Assembly: GCA_949987565.1 (NCBI GenBank)
Contig: OX465115.1
Coordinates: forward strand, 14,755,242-14,819,241
Reading direction: 5' to 3'
DNA from: Luidia sarsii
Taxonomy: Eukaryota > Echinodermata > Asteroidea > Paxillosida > Luidiidae
Length of the DNA: 64,000 nt
A program made the translations under genes and the position numbers. Below, one piece after another: positions 11,191-23,255 of this stretch. A model generated the notes under the pieces. It did not search any database. It was not told the origin of the DNA and saw only the letters and a program-made list of their open reading frames with translations. Numbering within the stretch: position 1 is the first letter of the stretch; each line of letters begins with the position of its first letter.

Positions 11191-11995
11191 GAAACGGAGA
11201 GACGGGAGACAGAGAGCCAGAAACAATCAGACAATCAGACGGAGAGACACACAGAGACCCAGAGAAGGCAGGGGGACCGGAACACGTCGAGGTTGAACTC
11301 ATTTGAAAGGTCTGTTGCCGAGGATCGATGAATCGCTGTAATGAATCTTCCGGATGGGCGATCGGCGCATGACTCGCGTGCACCGGTGCGCCCTGATCCC
11401 CTCCCAAATGTTGAAGGTTCTTCTTCCCTTATCGTCGGCAGACTTCGTGGACCGGAGAGAGAAGAGGGAGGATTCTAAAATGGGGAAGGAGGGAGGGGGG
11501 GGGGCGGCTTGACGTGGAGAGAACCCAGACGGTAACGAAGACCGACAAACCGCATAGAGAGATTGCATGGGATTCTCGTATTTCATGACATATACCGCGT
11601 TTTCTAAAAAAAAAAAAATCATGCATAAATTCAAGATGTCAGAGCAGGATGTTACAGGCAAGTCGACACCTATACTGTGTTTCGCTGTATGCTGTGACCT
11701 TTTAGCGCAGAGATGGATGCAGTCAGCATGAAATGGCTTGCTCGGGAAAGAACAAAAACAGGTTTATCGACATTTTTTTCTTCACATGGAATGGTTTCTC
11801 AGTGTCGACTCGTATGCTACTGCTGTTGGCTAAATCGTATACCTTCACTGGATTTTTGTTTGGGTGGCTAGGATTGTGCTTTTGTGTAGCAGAACTAGAG
11901 TGTGCTGTTGAGCTAATGAGTTTGAGTGGCTCTACTTAATTGGGTCTAGTTAGGTGCAGCGGTGGTTGAACAGATAATAAATTATGGCAGTCCCA
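11191..11995. other. Unassigned intergenic sequence
   Basis: No gene or repeat recognised apart from short A- and G-runs. Confidence 0.5.
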
Positions 11996-11999
11996 TGAT

Positions 12000-12525
12000 T
12001 GAGGAGGAGATGGGGGAGATAGAAGAAAGATAATTATTAGAAGACAGAGAAGGAGGTGGAGAAGAAAGAGAAAGAGAAGAAAACGAAAAGGAGAATGAGG
12101 AGAAGGAGAAGGAGGAGGTGAAAGAGGAGGAGAAGGAGGAGGCGAAGGAGAAGGAGGAGGAGGAGAAAGAGGAAAAGGAAAAGGAGGAGAAGGAGGAAAA
12201 GGAGGAGAAAGATAAGGAGAAGGAGAAGGAGTAGGAGAGGGAGGAGAAGTAGAAAGAGAAGGAGGATGAGAAGGAGGAGGAGGAGAAAGAGAAAGATAAG
12301 GAGAAGGCGATGGAGAAGGAGAAGGAGGAGGAGGAGGAGGAGGAGGAGAAGGAGAAAGAGGAGGAGAAGGGGAGAAGGAGAAGGAGAAGGAGAACGAGAG
12401 GGAGAAGGAGAAGGAGAAGGAGAAGGAGAAGGAGGAGGAGGAGGAGAAAGAGAAAGAGAAAGAGAAAGAGAAAGAGAAAGAGAAAGAGAAAGAGAAAGAG
12501 AAAGATAAGGAGAAGGAGAAGGCTT
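12000..12525. repeat. (GGAGAA)/(GAAAGA)n purine tract
   Basis: About 0.5 kb of purine-only repeats, ending with pure AGAGAA units at about 12445-12503. Confidence 0.9.
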
Positions 12526-12579
12526 CTTTATACTTTTCTGTTGGCCCTCAACCCATCAGGGAATTTGGTTCGTTGGCTG

Positions 12580-12685
12580 CAGCGGGAGTAACGGGTTCGA
12601 CTCCCGCCCGAGCTGCCTGTATTTTTTGCACCAGGCAATCGGGCCAAGCACTGAACATGCAGTGTGTCTAATCACAGAAGGGCAA
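12580..12685 (+). mobile_element. SINE fragment (tRNA 3' half plus tail)
   Basis: B box GGGTTCGACTCCC and the acceptor-like cgagctg, followed by the shared tail (cctgtattttttgcaccagg, then cgggccaagcactgaaca). It is 5'-truncated next to the purine tract. Confidence 0.65.
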
Positions 12686-13085
12686 ACTCTCGTTGGAATA
12701 CATTCCACGAAGTCACATAATCTGGCCACGGAGTTCTCGGACGTTTACAATCTCGGAGGATAATTTTCGCCGGCCCAAAATAGAATCTATACATGATGAC
12801 GAAAACCCACACGGCGGGAACGGTGACCGGATTCGGGGCGATGTTTTGTTTCGATATAAAAAAAAAGGTAGGATCACCTTATACTCCCAGCCCCATTCCC
12901 ATCTACGGTGTCATCGTACACGTGTCGCATTCTGGCCTGCTCGTAGACATTCTCTTCATATCCGTCACTCGGCGAGATGGTCCAGTTGCCGCGTAAAGCG
13001 ATACGCCAACCCCCCGTCTGCGCGCGCCGCTGAGTCTGTGTGTATACACATACCGCACTTTCAGCTGGTGCGCATTCCTAGGAGG
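12686..13085. other. Unassigned intergenic sequence
   Basis: Mixed sequence; the open frame at 12693-13196 has no recognisable domain and runs into a simple repeat. Confidence 0.45.
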
Positions 13086-13089
13086 TGGA

Positions 13090-13445
13090 AGAAGGTGCGG
13101 ATGCGGATCAGAGCGCGGATTCGGTCTCCGGACGAGGGGGGATGTGCCAAATGGGATGCGGATGCGGATTGGAATGCGTATCGGAATGCGGATTAGAATG
13201 CGGATTTGGGGTGCGGATTGGAATGAGGCTCGGGATGCGGATGCGGATCCGAGCGATGATTCGGTATCCGGGCGGGGGGATGCCGAATGGTATGCGGATT
13301 GGAATGCGTATTTGGGATGCGGATTGAGTTGAGGATAGGCACGCGGATTAAAATGATTAAAAGTGCGGATTGGTATGAGGATCGGGATTCGGATGCGGAT
13401 ACGGATGTGGATGCGCGTGCGGGTGCCGATACGGATACGGATAAG
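13090..13445. repeat. ATGCGG/ATTCGG-type degenerate hexamer repeat
   Basis: Degenerate 6-bp units (gatgcg, gattgg, gatacg), with a ~130-bp duplication visible: cgagcgatgattcggtatcc resembles the earlier gagcgcggattcggtctcc. All frames are open by periodicity. Confidence 0.8.
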
Positions 13446-14045
13446 GCGTTCTGTTTGCGGAAAGAGCGAGAGAGTAAGAGCCGGAAAGGACACCCAAATC
13501 TACAGGGGTCTCAACAAGGGTATCCGGATAGCTTTCCGATGTCCGTAAAGCTTTCCGTCTCCGTATTGCATGTCGTGGCCGTAGCCAATGCAGTATTAGA
13601 CACGGGTCGAAGGCTCACTCTGCTTCGAGCAAACGTATAGCCTCTCCGGCTCCCATCAAGAAGTCTGGAGAGAAGCCTTGTGACTCATCGGATTGGGGAC
13701 TCCGGAACCGGATGCGGATGCGGATACGGATTTTTTGTTTACGCCACTAATGATATGATCCTATATCGGGCTTGACTGGGCTCGGATATTTTGCCTGCGA
13801 CGCAGCAGACCGACTGGCTTCGGCGCACCCACGGTAAAGCCTGTCAGTACAGGCTCGAATACACCCAGTGAGCTCCTAATATCTGCAGTGGTTAAGAAGC
13901 AGTTGATTCCATCAAGACGATCACAGAGTGGAGGAGAAACTCCCGTGGTGGTCTCAAAATGAAATCAGGAGTTGAAGACAGACGGTTGCACTTCCCAAAG
14001 GTCTGGCTAGGTTTGTGATGTCAATGCATAAATTGCACAAATTTA
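13446..14045. other. Unassigned intergenic sequence
   Basis: No gene, RNA or named repeat recognised. Confidence 0.5.
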
Positions 14046-14049
14046 TTCG

Positions 14050-15520
14050 AAAATGCTCTATGATGTTTATTCGTCAATGTTTTATGATATTCATTCGAAA
14101 ATATTTTATGAAATGTATTCGAAAATGTTCTATGATATTCATTCGAAAATGTTCTATGATATCTATTTGAAAATATTCTACGATATTTATTTGAAAATGT
14201 TCTATGATGTTTATTCTAAAATGTTTTATGATATTCGTTCGAAAATGTTCTATAGAATTTCATCGAAAATGTTCTATGATATTTATTCGAAAAAATGATA
14301 TGATAATTATTCGAAAATATTCTATGATATTTATTCGAAAATGTGCTATAATATTTATTCGATAATATTCTATGTTTTTTCTATTTGAGAATGTTCGATG
14401 ATATTCGTTCGAAAATGTTCTATAGAATTTCATCGAAAATGTTCTATGATATTTATTCGAAAATGTTCTATGATAATTATTCGAAAATGTTCTATGATAT
14501 TTATTCGAAAATGTTCTATGATATTTATTCGAAAATATTCTATGATATTTATTCGAAAATATTCTACGATATTTATTCGAAAATGTTCTATGATATTTAT
14601 TCGAAAATGTTCTATGATATTCGTTCGAAAATGTTCTATAGTATTTCATCGAAAATGTTCTATGATTTTATTCGAAAATGTTCTATGATATTAGTTCGAA
14701 TATGTTCGATGATATTAATTCGAAAATGTCATATGATATTTATTCGAAAATGTTCAATGATATTTATTCGAAAATATTCTACGATATTTATTCGAAAATG
14801 TTCTATGATATTTATTCGAAAATGTTCTATGATATTCGTTCGAAAATGTTCTATAGTATTTCATCGAAAATGTTCTATGATTTTATTCGAAAATGTTCTA
14901 TGATATTAGTTCGAAAATGTTCGATGATATTAATTCGAAAATGTCATATGATATTTATTCGAAAATGTTCTATGATATTTATTCGAAAATATTCTACGAT
15001 ATTTATTCGAAAATGTTCTATGATATTTATTCGAAAATGTTCTATGATATTCGTTCGAAAATGTTCTATAGTATTTCATCGAAAATGTTCTATGATTTTA
15101 TTCGAAATGTTCTATAATATTTATTCGAAAATATTCTACGATTTTTATTCGAAAATATTCTATGATATTTATTCGAAAATATTCTACGATATTTATTCGA
15201 AAATGTCCTATGATATTTATTCGAAAATGTTCTATGATATTCGTTCGAAAATGTTCTATAGTATTTCATCGGAAATGTTCTATGATTTTATTAGAAATGT
15301 TCTATAATATCTATTCGAAAATATTCTACGATATTTATTCGAAAATATTCTACGATATTTATTCGAAAATGTTCTATGATATTTATTCGAAAATGTTCTA
15401 TGATATCTATTCGAAAATGTTATAATTATGATATTCATTCAAAAATGTTCTATATCTATTCGAAAATGTTCTATGATATCTATTCGAAAATGTTCTATGA
15501 TATTTGTTCTATGATATTTA
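14050..15520. repeat. 24-bp satellite with higher-order structure
   Basis: About 60 copies of a 24-bp unit (gaaaatgttctatgatattt plus attc). Because 24 is a multiple of three, the plus strand reads an octapeptide series MFYDIYSK; these frames are by-products. A marked unit (tatgattttattcg, one base short) recurs at 14661, 14876, 15091 and 15281, spacings 215, 215 and 190 bp, showing a nine-unit higher-order repeat. Confidence 0.95.
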
Positions 15521-15639
15521 AAATGACAGCTGGCTCGACGAAAACCAAGGTTGCCACCCAAAGATCAAATTGTGTCTCGTTCCAAGGACCAAAAATGTTA
15601 GAACGCAAGCCAAATGCATAATATTATAAAAATGAGGAG

Positions 15640-15690
15640 GGTCTGACGTTGCCATCCTAACAGGACCTTTTCTGAAAGGCAGAATGACAG
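15640..15690 (-). repeat. GAAACGTC hairpin repeat, single arm (decayed)
   Basis: The phrase ggtctgacgttgccatccta followed by acaggacctttt is a decayed arm of the same motif as 16907-17020. Confidence 0.6.
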
Positions 15691-15849
15691 GGAGAAAACA
15701 AAATAAGAAGGGGGAGAGTTATAACAGGGAAGCAAGGAAAATTCAGTGAATATCGCGTGACCATCGGGTTGACAATCCTCATTTCAACCGGGGAAAGAAT
15801 GCTCACGCTTAACATGACGTTCACGCTATAAGCGACCCTATAAGACATC

Positions 15850-16170
15850 GGATTCTTGCGGGCGCAGGCCGCGTCTTAAGAAGATAACGCCTCGCCTCGC
15901 CGAGCTGAGCTTAGCTGAGCCGAGCCGAGCTGTAGCTCGGTCGGATGAACGCGGTAGTCGACGGAAACGAACGCCGGCAGACTGGCGACCGGCCGCCGCA
16001 AGGCAGCGCTTGCTCCTTGCGGCAGCAGTCGGCTTGGAGGAGGAGGAGGAGGAGGAGGAGGAAGGGATGGATTGATATAACCCAATTTCCAATCGTCGAG
16101 TCTGATGGGGAGAGAGAGGCGGGCGCACGTCTGGTTCGAGTGTGCCGTGCGCGTAATTTTTTTTTCTCCC
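15850..16170. other. GC/CpG-rich segment with a short GGA run
   Basis: A locally GC-rich stretch with gagccgagct repeats and (GGA)n near 16037-16061. It could be a promoter-like CpG-rich site, but no gene model joins it. Confidence 0.35.
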
Positions 16171-16906
16171 AGCATGGGAAGACCACCATGAACTCTCACG
16201 CTTGCTATTGGCTGAAATTCTCCACGCATGGTGATTTATTCATGATATTCCGGCCGTGTCCATGTGTACATGCACAGGACAATGTATAAAACATACACTG
16301 CCGTGCAAATGTTATTACGCACGCACAACAAAAATATGCTTCGTGTTTTTTACCCAATTAAATAATGGATAATCACTTTCAAAATAATACCTGTCTCTTG
16401 AGTGGTATATCTATTGGAAATTAACGATATTTTAATGACACAATTATGCTTTATGTGTTCAGATTATCAATTAATCCAACATCATAATTTATCCCTGTAC
16501 ACATGTACATTTATGTGGTAAGATTTATCTTGCTAGTTGTCTGTACTGTATCTACTGCTGTCGAACTGCAATGTCCGAGAATATTCAGACACGCGCTCAT
16601 GCTTTTCCTTCATGAATAATTCAGTACATAGGAGGGAAACCCAACCAATAGCAAGCGTTATTGTTGATGACGACATTTTGGAGAGTCACTCGATTATGAT
16701 TGAGTTCACAGTATGTAATTTTGGTTGTTTTTTTTCAATATTTGTATTGTGCCATTTTTGCTTGCCTAGAGAAATAATAAACGAAATGAAACGAAATGAG
16801 TTTTTCAGGAATGGATATACGCGTACAGAGATAAATTAAATGTAATCAGAGAGGTGATATACAAAAATGTTGCAAACTGCTTACTGACTAAAATTACCAA
16901 AATGTA
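16171..16906. other. Unassigned AT-rich sequence
   Basis: No gene or repeat recognised. Confidence 0.5.
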
Positions 16907-17020
16907 AATCTAAAATTTAGTGGGCCTGACGTTTCGATCCTAGCAGGACCTTTCTCAAAGGTCCTGCTTTGAGAAAGGTCCTGCTAGGATCGAAACGTCA
17001 GGCCCACTAAATTTTAGATT
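16907..17020. repeat. Perfect 54-bp palindrome of the GAAACGTC hairpin repeat
   Basis: The left arm 16907-16960 and right arm 16967-17020 are perfect reverse complements with a 6-bp spacer (gtcctg). Each arm carries TTTGAGAAA, a small stem-loop (GGTCCT-GCT-AGGATC) and GAAACGTCAGGCCC. The sequence GAAACGTC after a stem resembles half of a hammerhead-type core, but the CUGANGA box is degenerate. Confidence 0.9.
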
Positions 17021-17770
17021 GTAATCAGAGAGGTTCAATGTTGTTGTTTTTGTGGCGAAGAGGGAAAAAAATGGGAGTGCATCTATTTCCATCGCGAGTT
17101 GCTCACTGACCTGGAAGCGTGCGGTTTTAAATCGCGCACAGTGGTTGGCAGAGGGGGTGGGGGAGTTGCAGCAGCCGGCCAACCCGTCCGATCTGCGCCA
17201 CCCATGAACACAAGAACGAGTCCGTTTGGTTCGGTGATGCGTCCTATATAGAACTCCATCGCAGCGTTCGGCTCGGTCGGAGATGTGCACGGAGGACGGG
17301 AGTATAATTACGGCACGTAACGTGCGTAACTCTACGGGGGACCGCCCGAATGGACGTACGCCGGTCTTGTCTGTGCGTGCGGTCGCCCTAATGGCTCACC
17401 ACACGTTGGATGGATGCCGTGCCTGCGTGACGGTATGGGACAAACTGCATTGCAGGGTATGTCTTGCCTTGGTGCACGTGCATATGTATCGCTGTTCCGG
17501 ACGCATCGGGTCAATGGAGAAAGTGGGGGTTGGTTGGGGTTGGGGTGGAGTGTCAGTCAGACTGCGCATGCGTGCTTCTAGCACGCTCTTGACTCGAGTT
17601 CTCGAGGGTTTTTTTCTTCCCATCACCCTCCCTCGGTCAAGTTTTATTTCGTTGCTTAAGAATCTTTTATACAATTCAGCAGGACACATTAAATTACTCG
17701 AATGGACCAGAATTACTAGCTCTTGACTTGATTTGATTTGATGTGAATCAGTTATAACGTTTTTCATTCT
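17021..17770. other. Unassigned intergenic sequence
   Basis: Short open frames only; no domain or RNA gene seen. Confidence 0.5.
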
Positions 17771-17775
17771 GCAGA

Positions 17776-18220
17776 GTTACGGATGGATAGATGGATGGAA
17801 AGATGGATGGGTAGATGGATAAATGGAGGGATGGATGCATGGATGCGTGAGCGCATGAATGCCTGGGTGCTTTGATGGATGGATTGATGCTTGTATGGAT
17901 GCATGGATGGATGCATTCATGGATGCATACATGGATGGTTGCATTCATGGATACATACATGGATGGTTGCATTCATGGATGCATACATGGAAATATGCGT
18001 GAGCGCATGAATGCTTGGGTGCTTGGATGCATGCATGGATGCATCCATTCATGCATACATGGATGCATGCATGGATGGATGCATGCATGAATGGATGCAT
18101 CCATGCATGCATGAATGGATGCATAAGTGGATACAGGCATGGATGCTTACATGGATACAGGCATGGATGCGCGGATGGATGCAAGCGTGGATGGATGGAT
18201 AAATGTATGCATGTATCCAT
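17776..18220. repeat. ATGG/ATGC degenerate tetranucleotide array
   Basis: Units gatggatgcatg and variants over ~440 bp. They are rich in ATGCAT palindromes and give Met/His/Cys/Trp-rich frames without coding meaning. Confidence 0.9.
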
Positions 18221-18884
18221 ACATCTATCATGCACTGATGAATCCCCTCGCTGCTTTCCCTCTCCCATCTCAGCGCCTGTATAACCAGTCTCACGCGTAG
18301 GTCGGCACCTCACAGAGATCCCCCTACACAGCCAGCCCCTAATATCATCGTCCGAGACGTGTCGAGACAACATCCTCCCATCGATCCGGCCCGGGCATGG
18401 TCACTGACTCACCCGCGCACCGACCGACCGACCGACCGACCGACGGTACGGGCCTAGGGAGTCATCGAACTCACTCCTCACCATCCGTTTCCACGGCAAC
18501 AGCCCCCCACCCCTCCTCCTTTTCCTCCGGCCCTACCGACGTCGCTGGGGCACTGCGAGAGATAGAGAGAGGGGGCACATGGCACATAAATGATTACGGG
18601 GAACCGGACGAATAAAAAATATGCATGTATGCAGTCCCGTGCTCCTCCGGACGACGCTAGAACGAACACGGCGTTAGAATGTTAAGGCGCGGACGTTTAT
18701 TGGGCCGGGCGTATAATAGTTTCGACCGTATAGCCACGGCGTACGCGCGCTTGCCAGTGTAGTGCACGGCCGCTAGTCCCCGGCGTTTGGCCCGGGAGCG
18801 GCAGCAGCTGGCACCAGGTGCTTCCCCCCCCCCCAGGGGACAAGGAGGGGAAAGATAGAAAGAAAAAAACCCGGTCGAAGTCAA
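18221..18884. other. Unassigned sequence with a short (ACCG)n run
   Basis: (ACCG)n lies at 18418-18444. Otherwise there is GC-rich sequence without a supported gene. Confidence 0.5.
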
Positions 18885-19030
18885 TCGGTGATCCACGAGT
18901 GGTTGACGAATGGAGCCGGTTCGATTCAGAGGTCGGTGTGTAGCAACTATTTTTTTTTTTGCGGATACGGGACCAATGTCATAATGTGGATTCGAATCCC
19001 GTCCGAGCTGCCTGTATTTTTTTGTCCAAA
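18885..19030 (+). mobile_element. Decayed SINE
   Basis: There is an A-box-like gagtggttgacg and GGTTCGATTC, then, after a T-run, gattcgaatcccgtccgagc and tgcctgtattttttt, the head-tail junction of the SINE at 262-415. Probably two overlapping decayed copies. Confidence 0.5.
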
Positions 19031-19058
19031 GTTGGCTGCATCGTAGACCGAAATACAA

Positions 19059-19430
19059 CGTTTGTGAGACCGATGTTTACATGCCATCACGCGACTTATT
19101 GTGGGTATTTTTTCATCGCATTTTGTCACAGAGCAGTGATGGAAATGTACAAACAAGAATGTGGACAGTGTGATAGATAGTCTTCTTTTCTCGTTTCCAC
19201 TCCTGTTCTGCACCTCCATGTTTACCAAATGTTTATAGTTTATGCTTATAGTTGGTATTTTTGCATCTCATTTGGTGCAAAATAGTGGAAATTAGCAAAG
19301 AAGACTATCATATCGTCCACATTCTTCTTTCTATATACATTTTCCATCGCTGCTCTGTGCCAAATGAGATGAGAAACAATTACCCACTAGAAGTCACGCG
19401 ATGGCGTGTAAACACCGGTCGTGCAATCCG
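19059..19430. mobile_element. MITE, GCGACC family, enlarged copy
   Basis: The left part (gatgtttacatgccatcacg, tattgtgggtatttt) and right part (caattacccact, cgcgatggcgtgtaaacacc) are inverted and match the termini of the copies at 23026-23255 and 27767-27980. The centre (cagagcagtgatggaaatgt, cactcctgttctgcacc) is present more than once, giving 372 bp instead of about 220. Non-coding. Confidence 0.7.
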
Positions 19431-20007
19431 CATATTACATCGCCCAGTTGATATATGAACCAATAGCCTGTGGCCTGGTTAACGTCTGGCGTCCGCTCTG
19501 GCAGCGCACGCACGCGGATGCCCACCACGCGACAGCGCGCGGACGGTATCACAGCCACAAGTCCGCCAGGCGGGAGGAGTTAAGGCGAACCGTCAAGTCC
19601 GCGCACTTCGGCGGAGGACCTCGCCATCGCCAGCTCCGTCGCTAGTGCCGTCAAGTCGGCCGGTAATTATCAAAACATCTCCACCGGCGGGTGACGACGC
19701 CGCCCGAAGGTCCGCACAGCCGCGGGGAGACGAGAAGAAGAAAAAAAGTCAGAATATCCATACAGCAATTGGGCAAAGTGGGAGAGGAGATGGCCGCTGT
19801 CGAAAATGAAAATGCCCCACTGCTCCACCGTAATCGGATCACGAGCCACTCTTAATATTCACTTATCTCGAGGGGGTGGGCTTCGGCTTGGAGCCCGAGG
19901 GCTGAAATCCGAGTTGCGCAAGTGATATGGAGCCCCTTGTATTATGTTTGACAGCTAGAGTCGGCATTATACATTATTTCTTTTGCTGTCTCCCTGTGTG
20001 CGTTGTT
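19431..20007. other. Unassigned intergenic sequence
   Basis: GC-rich at 19478-19640; no supported gene. Confidence 0.5.
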
Positions 20008-20376
20008 TTAAAGGGATAACGCAACATTGGTCGAGGTCAAAGAACAGCATCCATGCGTTGTCTGATCCAGCATATGCATGCAATAGCACACCTGTGAAAA
20101 TTTCAGCTCGATCCAACAACCGAGTCTCGAGAAAATAGCGAAAAACCGCTTCATTTTGTTTCGCGAAAAATAATGCAACATTCAACGACTTTTTCCGAAG
20201 ATCTCGGTTAGACGGAAACGATTTCTTTGACTCTTTTCTCCCAAAATACACCATTTTAGGCAGATATTATTTCAGTGCGAGGTTTCTACTATAACCATCT
20301 TCAAACTGTATAAGTTTCATGTAAATCTGTAAACATTTATGTTTTTCGATCTTACCAATGTTGTGTAGGGGCTTTA
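20008..20376. mobile_element. MITE, ACAACATTGG family
   Basis: The left end AAAGGGATAACGCAACATTG and the right end ccaatgttgtgtaggggctt form imperfect inverted termini. The left half matches 1108-1290. The right terminus resembles that of 6185-6598. Flanks are TTA/TAA-rich, consistent with a TWA target. No coding capacity. Confidence 0.65.
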
Positions 20377-20789
20377 ATAATGATATGACAAATAGGTCTT
20401 ATAAGACCGCCGCTTACATTCCTCTGAGGATTTATGCGGAAGACCGACATGAAAATCGCCAAGAATAATTATATGCGAATATTCACAGCACACTGTGCGT
20501 TGTATGCCTCTAACTTCTTCTTGTTCTTCTTTTTTTTCTTCCTTTTCTGCCTCTTGATGGTCGGGGCACGCTCTGTTTGTTTAAACGGAAGCGCGTTGGG
20601 AACGGACGAGAGCCCGTGAAAATTGAATTGCATTGATGGGGGGGAAAAGCGTCCGCTGTCCCCCGTTCGGGAGCGGACGAGCTCGGTATTAAGTCCTTGC
20701 CCGCCGGTCTATCGTACGCGTCCCACGAGGTCAGTTATGCGCTCAGCGCAATTTGCCTCAACCGTACAGGCAACGTTAGGGGCCAATTA
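20377..20789. other. Unassigned intergenic sequence
   Basis: T-rich run near 20515-20545; nothing else recognised. Confidence 0.5.
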
Positions 20790-21720
20790 TCAAGACAGCA
20801 TTTTTTTTTTTATTAAGCGAACGTTGGTCGCAGTATCCAATGGTATCATTATCTGTCAACAGCAGACTGACATATGGGCTAAATGGGGTCCAAAAGGTAT
20901 CCACATTTCTGATATCGAAACCCTTGTCGTGTATATTTCAGTCTATAACCGAAGATTTACCTGGGATGTAGAATGTGTTACCAAGACAGCATTCATTTTT
21001 ATATCAATATCGGTCCGGAGTATCCACTGGTAATAAACTATTATCGGCCAAAAGAAGACTGACATAATGGGTTTAGTAGGTCCAAGAGTTTTCCACATTT
21101 CTGATATCGAAACCCTTGTCGTGTATATTCCAGTCTATAACCGAAGATTTACCTGGGATGTAGGATGTATTACCAAGACAGCATTTATTTTTATATCAAT
21201 ATTGGTCCGGAGTATCCACTGGTAATACATTATTATCGGCCAAAAGAAGACTGACATAATGGGTTTAGTAGGTCCAAAAGGTATCCACATTTCTGATATT
21301 GAAACCGAAGATTTCACAGGGATGTAGGATGCATTTAATATCAAGGCAGTATTTTTTTTATGGCAGCGTTGGTTAGGAGTATCCAATGGTAACGTTATCG
21401 GCCAACAGAAGGCGGAGATATGGGTTAAGTAGGTCAAAAGTATCCACATTTCTGATATCGAAACCCATGTCGTGTATCCCGGTCTATCACCGAAGATTTT
21501 CCTGTGGTGTAGGATGTATTGTCAAGACAACATTTTTTTCATTAAGCCAACGTTGGCCCGTAGTATCCACTGGTAACATTATCTGGCCACAAAAGGCGGA
21601 CATATGGGTTAAGTAGGTTACACAAGAATCCCCATTTCTGATATCGAAACCCATGTCATGTATATAAACCAGTCTATAGCCGAGGATTTTCCCTGGGATG
21701 TATAGGATGTATAGGATACA
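20790..21720. repeat. Satellite of ~190-bp units, five copies
   Basis: The landmark atccacatttctgatatcga recurs near 20900, 21092, 21284, 21443 and 21630, giving periods of 192, 192, 159 and 187 bp. Units also share accaagacagcattnnttttt, tccactggtaat and gaagattt. No open frame is conserved among copies. Confidence 0.85.
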
Positions 21721-21950
21721 CCGTGAACTACTTGTCTTTTCGTGAGTAGGTGTAGGTTCTGAGGTGAAACCGGTGAGAGCGGACCCGCCTGTTCCGGCTA
21801 GTGTGGGTCTGTGCTCTTGTCGTTCTCGGGAGAGTGTGCCAGACTCGAGCTAGCTGCAGGGATCAGGATCATGGAGGTGTGCTGGATGATGGAGCGTGAC
21901 ACGGGATCCTAGTTATGACATGAAGTTTGCGTCGAGGAGAATGTAATATT

Positions 21951-22173
21951 GTGACCTGGCACAGCATAATGAGGTTTTCTAATGATGTAAAAGAGTATAC
22001 TTTTAGCTTTCAAATGATATCAAAATATAATATCTTCTAATACTTCAAATTTCCAAAAAGAAAAGCAAAGAAAATTGATTTGTAATCGAATTGTGAAGAT
22101 ACTTTAACTTCAGGCGTTGTTTACTCAAAAGGTATTTTGGTGGGATATTCCTCATGTCGTTGTGCCGGGTCAC
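21951..22173 (+). mobile_element. MITE, GTGACC family, complete copy
   Basis: Termini GTGACCTGGCACAGCATAAT and (reverse-complemented right end) GTGACCCGGCACAACGACAT are 24-bp imperfect inverted repeats enclosing an AT-rich core. A second, inverted copy is at 1-195. AATATT/AATT flanks leave the target duplication ambiguous. Confidence 0.7.
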
Positions 22174-22198
22174 AATTATTCAATGAGGCTTTGCCCTG

Positions 22199-22345
22199 AT
22201 GCTCGACGTGATAAGCACTGAGTGCTCAGTGCTTTGCCCGATTCCTGATATCAGCACAATTCAGGCAGCTCGGGCGGGATTCGAACACGCGACTCCAGCT
22301 TTCGAATCTCAGTTGCAAGTTCCAAATGATCGATCTCAACCCAGA
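22199..22345 (-). mobile_element. tRNA-derived SINE, minus strand
   Basis: The reverse complement shows the tail (agcactgagcac, gggcaaagcactga) preceded by cccgcccgagctgcct and GTTCGAATCCC-like B-box text, as in 262-415. The head is diverged. Confidence 0.6.
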
Positions 22346-23025
22346 AGCCATTACGACCTAGGGCCTATAGCGACTACGATTGCGTGTGCATCGTGCGTTG
22401 CGTTCCAATTGACCGATTGAGCCCTGTAGGTCACGTGACCTACAGTGTGTATCAAACAATCAACAAACATGGCGGCCCCCAGATCAAGGTGCCACTGTTG
22501 TAAATTAAACGATGATTGTTGCACTAGTTTGTTCGATCAAGGCTTTTCTTTCTCGAAATCTATGCAGAATATTCCGGAGTTTGTATAATAGCCGAGACCT
22601 TACCTGAATAACCACTATAAGTAAGCGGTCTATGCATCGTAAGGCCTGTTGCTAACTGATATCTATCCCTGGAGTTGGACAAGCAAGCGGTTTTGGCGTT
22701 GATGGCTTTCTGTTGGCTCAACACTTTTCGCCTTACGGTTGTTATGACAGTGTATAATATATATACACCGTACAGAGCACATGCGCTTCCCTGTGGTGGT
22801 GAGTGAACCTGTGTTTGATACATTGATGCGGCAACTGCCTCCAGACATTGAGACGCGGCGCTGGTCTACCCACAGGGACCATTAACGGCTGTCAGGTAAC
22901 AGCCGATAGATTGGCAAGATCTACGCCCTCACCGACGTATAGGGGTCAGGTCACTCGGGGTGACGGCTAAGAATCGGGTGAAAGGGTCACACACGAGGAG
23001 CAGACGAAAGGTTAGAGAGACAATA
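22346..23025. other. Unassigned intergenic sequence
   Basis: No supported gene or repeat. Confidence 0.5.
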
Positions 23026-23255
23026 GATTGCGCGACCAATGTTTACATGGCATCGCGTGAGTTATAGTGGGTATTTTTTGGTCATCTCATTTTGGCACAG
23101 AGCAGTGATGGGAAAATGTATACAGAGAAGAACGCGTACAATATGATGGTCTTCTTTGCTCGTTTCCACTCCTGTTCTGCAGCAAATGAGTTGCGAAAAT
23201 TAATACCCGCTATAAGTCACGCGATGGCATGTATAGAAACAGTGGTCCCGCAATC
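23026..23255. mobile_element. MITE, GCGACC family
   Basis: The left end gattgcgcgaccaatgttta and the right end (tggcatg...gtggtcccgcaatc) are inverted, with long sub-terminal inverted repeats (gtgggtatttttt / aaaattaatacccgc). About 230 bp, non-coding. Sister copies are at 19059 and 27767. Confidence 0.75.

Noticed and set aside
14385..15307. Open frames of up to 209 codons with MFYDIYSK repeats
   Set aside because: The 24-bp satellite unit is a multiple of three. Frames shift wherever a unit is one base short, so no selection for coding is evident.
16907..17020. Complete hammerhead ribozyme
   Set aside because: GAAACGTC and a stem are present, but the CUGANGA box is replaced by TTTGAGAAA and no proper third stem can be drawn; only a resemblance is claimed.
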